Origin: Cyanoderma ruficeps
Taxonomy: Eukaryota > Chordata > Aves > Passeriformes > Timaliidae
DNA: 64,000 nucleotides
Assembly (NCBI GenBank): GCA_008694505.1
Contig: VZDJ01000010.1
Coordinates: 323,775 to 387,774 of the forward strand
Direction: 5' to 3'
In this document: positions 59,401-64,000 of the stretch, piece by piece
Layout: every line of letters begins with the position of its first letter
Numbering within the stretch: the first letter of the stretch is position 1
Position numbers and translations under genes: made by a program
Notes under the pieces: model-generated
The model's input: the letters and a program-made list of their open reading frames with translations, nothing else
Databases searched by the model: none
Told to the model about the DNA's origin: nothing

Positions 59401-62400
59401 GATTTCACTGCAGGAAGAGCTGAAATCCCAAACCATAGTCACGGTCATCCTATCCAAAAAAACAGCATGGACTTTACTATCTGAGTACACAGTCAGTCTT
59501 CCTATGCTGGGAATAACCTTTTCATGCAGCAAAACTGGCAACATTTCTCGTCCATCAGTCTCAGATACCTAGAACCAGACAAATACATTAATAACTTGAA
59601 GAAAGGCTATTTACATCATTAAAACTGTGTGTATCTGTTCCAGATTTTTAATTCACTTGTTTTTCCACATCATAACCAGCTCTCTTCATCATGCAATTGT
59701 TTCTTAACTACAACTTTTAAATGCATGCTTTTGATTCCCAAATATCTGCCTTCCAATCTGTCAGGATACACTCACCATTCTTCCCTCTAGACTAAGTCCT
59801 ATCCCTGTAGCCTGTATAATCATCCTTATAAAACTACAAGATTTATAATTTTTCAGCTACATACCATTTTCCAGCAGCAGAGATAATAATTATGACTTAA
59901 TGACAGTTTTGTTTTGCAGCAATACTGAAGTATTCTGAGGAGAGAAAAAAACCCAAAGGATTAAGTATTTAATTCCTGTCGTGTCTTCTAAGCATTGTAA
60001 ATCTTGTTTTGTAAGTTTAAATATGTCCTCAGTGCTAAGATAACTTCCTTTAATTTTTATACTTAAGATAATAATAAGTGTTTTGTGTAATTTTAACTCC
60101 TGTCCTTTCTAAGTCAGCAGAATTAATGTAACAAAGGTGAAGTTACTTGGTTGCCTGAGTAATAATGGAGGATATGGAGTATGGATGTCCTGGCACATCT
60201 GGAGGTAGGCTGCTCACTGAATACATTTTTTCTTCCACCTGAGTAAAGAGCAGAAAGAAGATGAGTTACTTACAGGTACGGTAGCATGAAAACAGAATTA
60301 AGAGCCAGTTATAAAATTGCTAACCTCCCAGAAGCCAACTATAATCACATTTAAATCTGCCACAAAGCACAGACAAATATCTCATTGAAAAGCGTATCCT
60401 TAAGCCTATGTCTGTGAAGAAATATTCAAATATTCAGTTTCTTTACACTCAGTAAGAACCAGGAAGTTCTCTTGTCAGACAGTAGACTGCAGGTCATTAC
60501 TGAGTGGCAACATTTGACTACAAGTCAAAGGCTGGGTTCCAAGAGTATAAATCTGATCCTTAATTCTGCTTTAAAAATACAAGGCGCTGCATTAGCACTT
60601 GAGAGGACCCTCTCCTCTGGGGGAACTGTGACAGACACAGAGACAAAATCCTTTTTCCAGCACTGAACAGCTGGTCCACAGCAAAACCAGAACAAAACTT
60701 CCCTCTTCTACATTCTGTCTTCATATAGTAGAAAACACTTCCAAGTACAAAGATTTTAAACTCAAATCAATACATTAGCTTCAAGACTAAACTTCTAAAT
60801 TAGTGAGAAATGCTTGTTGTAGACTCTTACTCTTGAGTTTGATAAAATAAATGTTACAATGAGGAAGAATGTTCTTATTGTGTAAAATTTACAAAAATAC
60901 CTTCTGAAACAGAAGGAATAATCTCATCTATTTGTATGACTGATGGCTTGATTGAAGCATTACTTAGTAATTACTTAGCATTAATTAGTAATTACCATTA
61001 TAGTGCAGGGACTTCACTACATACTGCATAGCCAAATGTCTTAAGGAGGCTGTAAACTGAAGGAATTTGGAACATCCTTTTAGTTTTTAAATAGTTTTGT
61101 ACCTTTTTTGTTCCTTTTTGGATTGCATAACGTATGAAATATTTTCCCAAAAATGCTCCCTCTGATTTGAAAAATGAATGATCACCAGGATAAATTTCTG
61201 TGATGTTTGTCTTACCATGGATAAATCTAAGAAAAACAACAAGAAGATATTTAGCAAGTATTTAAAATGCTGTCTCACTGGACAAGCAAAACAGGTTATT
61301 ACACTTGAAGAAAACAGTAAGTAGAGACACATTTTCAGCAACTCACATGTGAAATATTTCTACTGTTTCACAAGCAGCAGAATGTACCAATAATCTCTTT
61401 TAACACAGAATATTAACATTACTAGGCTCTTTGTTTGCACACGTGCATGGGGATGGGATTTAAATAAGCTAAGGAAAGCTTTTTTTGTGTCGAGGTAAAC
61501 ACCTCTCAAGAGCTGCTCATTCCACTGACCACAAAACATAGTGATCCTGAAAGGAAAAATCCAACTGTCTTAGTAGACCAGCCATGCCTAGTGTACACAG
61601 AGAACTGCCAGACTGAACAATTCCGGAACAATCTGAAGGTCTTAATTGAGGGAAAAAAAAGCTCTGAAAAAACTTTCAAGTGCTGCTAAACATTTTATTT
61701 AGTTGAGATGAAAATTTAAGAATTTCACCAAGGAAAAATGAAGAGCACTCAGCAGAAAGATTAAAGACTTAAACAGCAGTGGTGCTTTTATCAAAAGCTT
61801 TTAGGTGTTAATAGCAGTTGCAGCATTTTGAATTTGAAAATCTTGGGGGTTTTTGGTTTTGTTTTGGTATTTTCCCTTTTTTGTTTGTTTGTTTTGTGCT
61901 TTTTGGTTTTTGTTTTTTGTTAACCATATGGACAAGGTGACTTGCCAGGAAAATCCACAGCTGAACATGTGAATTATATAGGTCACCAAGACAAATGCTT
62001 CTAAACTAGGAAATTTTCAGCAGCAAAAGGAGGAAACTAATTTGCCAAGAAACCAAGTACCATTATTGTTAGTGAAATCTATGGGTTCTCCAGCTGTCCA
62101 GTAAACCTTTAAGAAACCAGATAATCAGATCACTTAAACATGATTTCAGATTCAGACCTGATAATACACTGTGCTAGAAAATATGAAGTCCAGTGAACAA
62201 AGAGCAGGAAAAAAGAGACTGACATGAAGATTGTATTCCACTTCTCAAAGAGTGAGAAAGGGACAAAGTAAGACATTTCAGCTTAGATTTTAATTCCCAT
62301 ACAAATATCATCTTCCAGATAACACAAATGATCTTCAACATACCTGTAGAAAACACCCTGGCACCACACAACTTGAATTAGCTGAGAGAATGAATAATTC

Positions 62401-63691
62401 TCCATATCTTCATTCTGAAAGAAGTCACAGAATGTCCACCTGTGTGTATAAAATACAATGAAAGCCTCACTAAGTCCATATTTGGCTGTTCTTTTGTGTG
62501 TGTGTGTTTGCTGGTAATTATTTCTGTAACTATAACTGATGCATGCACATTTATTCAAAAGATAAAGGGACGCCTATTTCCAGAGTCCTCCAATTCCTTA
62601 GTGATTCACTTTAGTTACCAAATTAAACTTCCCAATCCCGCAATTTTTTTTTCTTATTTTTAGTGGTGCTGACAGACAACATGTGCCACTGGCCCACCTC
62701 AGAAATATTATCTTTTCAAAAAGATAATATTTTGCCTTGAAAAGGCAAAAACCAACCTGATTCAATACAAAACCTGTGTTCTTTTTTCAATATTCTTTTT
62801 CATTTACATATTCATACAGCATGTCAGAAAATATTTTTTTTAATCTCAACTAATTACTGTAGCTTCATTACAGTAGGTTACAGAATGGTGGTTTTACAAT
62901 GTCATGTTTCAAGAAGTTCCTAGAAAAGCCACAACTGATAGTAATTTTAAACTTTTTTTATATATAGCTAGGATTCAGTCATTTTCCTAGAAGTTTCAAG
63001 ATCCAAACTGTAGAATTGTAAAGCATATGTTAACAACTACAAAGCAAACAGTTTAAATTACCTGTGTAGGTGTGGGGCTCTGCAGCTGAGTGGCAAAGCT
63101 GTAGGTAAAGAAGAAACTGCTTCATGTGTTTCAGGGTCTGCTAAAACATCACCTTCAACAGCTGTACAGCTGTTTTCCTCATATGCCTTTATTACATTTT
63201 CCACAGTATGTAAGTTACAGCATTTTAGTGCCAAGGACAAAGGGTATTTCCATTCTTCCGGGCACAAGGAGACAGTCCAACGCTGTGTAACCCATGTGTA
63301 TTCAGACGAACAATTTGTGTGGAACAAAGGGATTCCATCTCCATCTCTTTGGTCTCTTGGTTTGGTTGCCTCTTTGTATTTACCTTCAGCATAACCATGT
63401 TTATTCCTACTCTCTATTCTTTGTTTTGATGAGACTTCTGCAGCAGAATTTTTACTTGGTTTTCCACACTGATCTCTCCTTTGGTAGTTGCTGTTCTTTT
63501 CAGCGGAGCGTGAGCATACTGCAGATGACTGGCTGACTTTGCATAAGAACTCCACTGTAAATTCTTGCTGCAATTCTGACAAGTAAAGGTGAGCATAGCC
63601 ATCTATAGATGAGATCTTCACAATGCCATTGTCTAAACATCTTGTCAGATCAGCTGTCGCAGGGTCAGGCCATTTAATTTCTAAGATATCA
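56290..63691 (-). CDS. C5orf34: C5orf34 homologue, partial (ten coding exons; N-terminus beyond the window)
   Basis: Conserved vertebrate protein of unknown function (human about 638 residues). Exons 63062-63691, 62344-62439, 61103-61226, 60147-60238, 59865-59934, 59398-59568, 58916-59004, 58099-58191, 57234-57274 and 56290-56492 join in phase, 1609 nt, giving about 535 residues to the stop. Stretches match the human protein: CPEEWKYPLSLAL, FKSEGAFLGKYF, PSIGRLTVYSDSKVHAVFLD, GWCKLTTPDGLQQLIQI and EIEKIQRFN. The part missing at the right edge is roughly the first 100 residues. The segment across 59398-59568, 58916-59004 and 58099-58191 resembles a polo-box; this is my inference. The middle of the largest exon (QRRDQCGKPSKNS...) is poorly conserved and looks disordered. 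It lies upstream of TMEM267 as in human. Confidence 0.95.
57234..57274 (-). CDS. C5orf34: C5orf34 41-nt micro-exon
   Basis: Acceptor cttggacag, donor AATT|GTATCC. Encodes SADAEIEKIQRFN, matching human SVASELEKIQKFN. Phase fits both neighbours. Confidence 0.9.
58099..58191 (-). CDS. C5orf34: C5orf34 exon
   Basis: 93 nt, acceptor taacacag, donor TTG|GTATTC. Encodes YIRTAIEWCRSLNERKEIAK and YTAHSVTEEN. The donor is weak but the join restores the conserved ENW. Confidence 0.9.
58916..59004 (-). CDS. C5orf34: C5orf34 exon
   Basis: 89 nt, acceptor cttctaag, donor AAAG|GTAATT. Encodes INEDVGWCKLTTPDGLQQLI and QISHPGVYE. Confidence 0.94.
59398..59568 (-). CDS. C5orf34: C5orf34 exon
   Basis: 171 nt, acceptor gttctag, donor CAG|GTAACA. 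Encodes VSETDGREMLPVLLHEKVIP, SIGRLTVYSDSKVHAVFLDR and MTVTMVWDFSSSCSEIQ. Confidence 0.94.
59865..59934 (-). CDS. C5orf34: C5orf34 exon (short)
   Basis: 70 nt, acceptor ctcctcag, donor ATG|GTATGT. Encodes ILQYCCKTKLSLSHNYYLCC and WKM, matching human ILQHCVKMRLSLSHNYRICC. Confidence 0.92.
60147..60238 (-). CDS. C5orf34: C5orf34 exon
   Basis: 92 nt, acceptor tactcag, donor AA|GTAACT. Encodes VEEKMYSVSSLPPDVPGHPY and SISSIITQAT. Confidence 0.92.
61103..61226 (-). CDS. C5orf34: C5orf34 exon
   Basis: 124 nt, acceptor gtttttcttag, donor AAG|GTACAA. Encodes FIHGKTNITEIYPGDHSFFK, then SEGAFLGKYFIRYAIQKGTK. The nearer AG (gtaag) would break frame, so the upstream acceptor is chosen. Confidence 0.9.
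61848..61922. repeat. T/G-rich low-complexity tract
   Basis: GTTTT and GTTTGTTT units in a C5orf34 intron, the complement style of the A/C tracts elsewhere in the window. Confidence 0.8.
62344..62439 (-). CDS. C5orf34: C5orf34 exon
   Basis: 96 nt, acceptor cacacag, donor GTATGT. Encodes WTFCDFFQNEDMENYSFSQL and IQVVWCQGVFY. Confidence 0.92.
62703..62750. repeat. Two back-to-back perfect hairpins
   Basis: 14-bp arms at 62703-62716 and 62719-62732 (AAATATTATCTTTT and complement), followed by 9-bp arms at 62730-62738 and 62742-62750 (TTTTGCCTT and complement), sharing three bases. In a C5orf34 intron. Confidence 0.8.
63062..63691 (-). CDS. C5orf34: C5orf34 large central exon
   Basis: 630 nt, acceptor tttttctcag, donor GTAATT. 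Starts DILEIKWPDPATADLTRC, contains IVKISSIDGYAHLYL and FTVEFLCKVSQSSA, a variable linker, then TWVTQRWTVSLCPEEWKYPL and ends CRAPHLH. Confidence 0.93.
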
Positions 63692-64000
63692 CTGAGAAAA
63701 ATCTAATACAAGAAAAAGGGTTGGAATGTGCAGCAAGATAAAAATTACCTGCTTCCCAGAAAATGGAGCATTTACATTTAAATTAATTCGATCCTTCTGC
63801 AAGGTGATGTATGGCAAGAAATGTTGCTCTATATTTATCTGCATGTATGAACTCAGAGGAAGCAAAACATCTAATCTTCATATCTGATTCCTCCTGTACT
63901 AAAAGAGTTCTGTCTAGCAATAATGTTTTAATTTAATCCAGCCATAAATTAGTAAGGTACATGGGCAACTGACCAGGTGCAACTGTACATGTTTTTGTTT

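Overview
This is ordinary vertebrate nuclear DNA, and several signs point to a bird: intron-rich genes with GT-AG splice sites, CpG-island promoters, several CR1 LINE fragments (the typical avian retroelement), and proteins close to chicken or human orthologues. The gene order HMGCS1 - CCL28 - TMEM267 - C5orf34 matches human 5p12, a region that is Z-linked in birds. I cannot name the species. There is no bacterial, phage, CRISPR or viral gene content. 

All four recognised genes lie on the minus strand. HMGCS1 (cytosolic HMG-CoA synthase) is complete: nine coding exons at 2446-7483, a non-coding or weakly coding first exon ending at 8656 in a CpG island with two NRF1-type sites, and a 3' UTR reaching about 740. 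CCL28 (a mucosal CC chemokine) is complete in three short exons at 17989-18154, 18922-19048 and 29211-29274. Together they encode 118 residues, most of them too short to stand out as open frames. TMEM267 is complete in two coding exons (51326-51637 and 44942-45277, 215 residues) with a CpG-island promoter near 55.4-55.7 kb. C5orf34 is partial: ten coding exons from 63691 down to its stop at 56290, with the 5' exons beyond the right edge. 

A second, stronger CpG island (10.4-11.96 kb) lies between HMGCS1 and CCL28. It carries four CCAAT boxes, three of them exactly 31 bp apart, and a perfect RFX-type X-box, but has no recognised gene. Two possible small exons on the plus strand at 13722-13768 and 13875-13954 could belong to its transcript. 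Non-genic DNA holds an old CR1 copy of about 2.3 kb in CCL28 intron 1, three short CR1 fragments, a perfect 58-bp tandem duplication, many microsatellites (several with N gaps), and A/C-rich tracts. 

The genes do not form an operon or pathway. HMGCS1 feeds sterol synthesis, CCL28 is an epithelial chemokine, and TMEM267 and C5orf34 are poorly characterised. The most interesting leads are metal-hydrolase-like His/Asp motifs in TMEM267, polo-box-like sequence in C5orf34, a changed cysteine pattern in CCL28, an in-frame upstream ATG in HMGCS1, an overlapping uORF in TMEM267, and the orphan CpG-island promoter.
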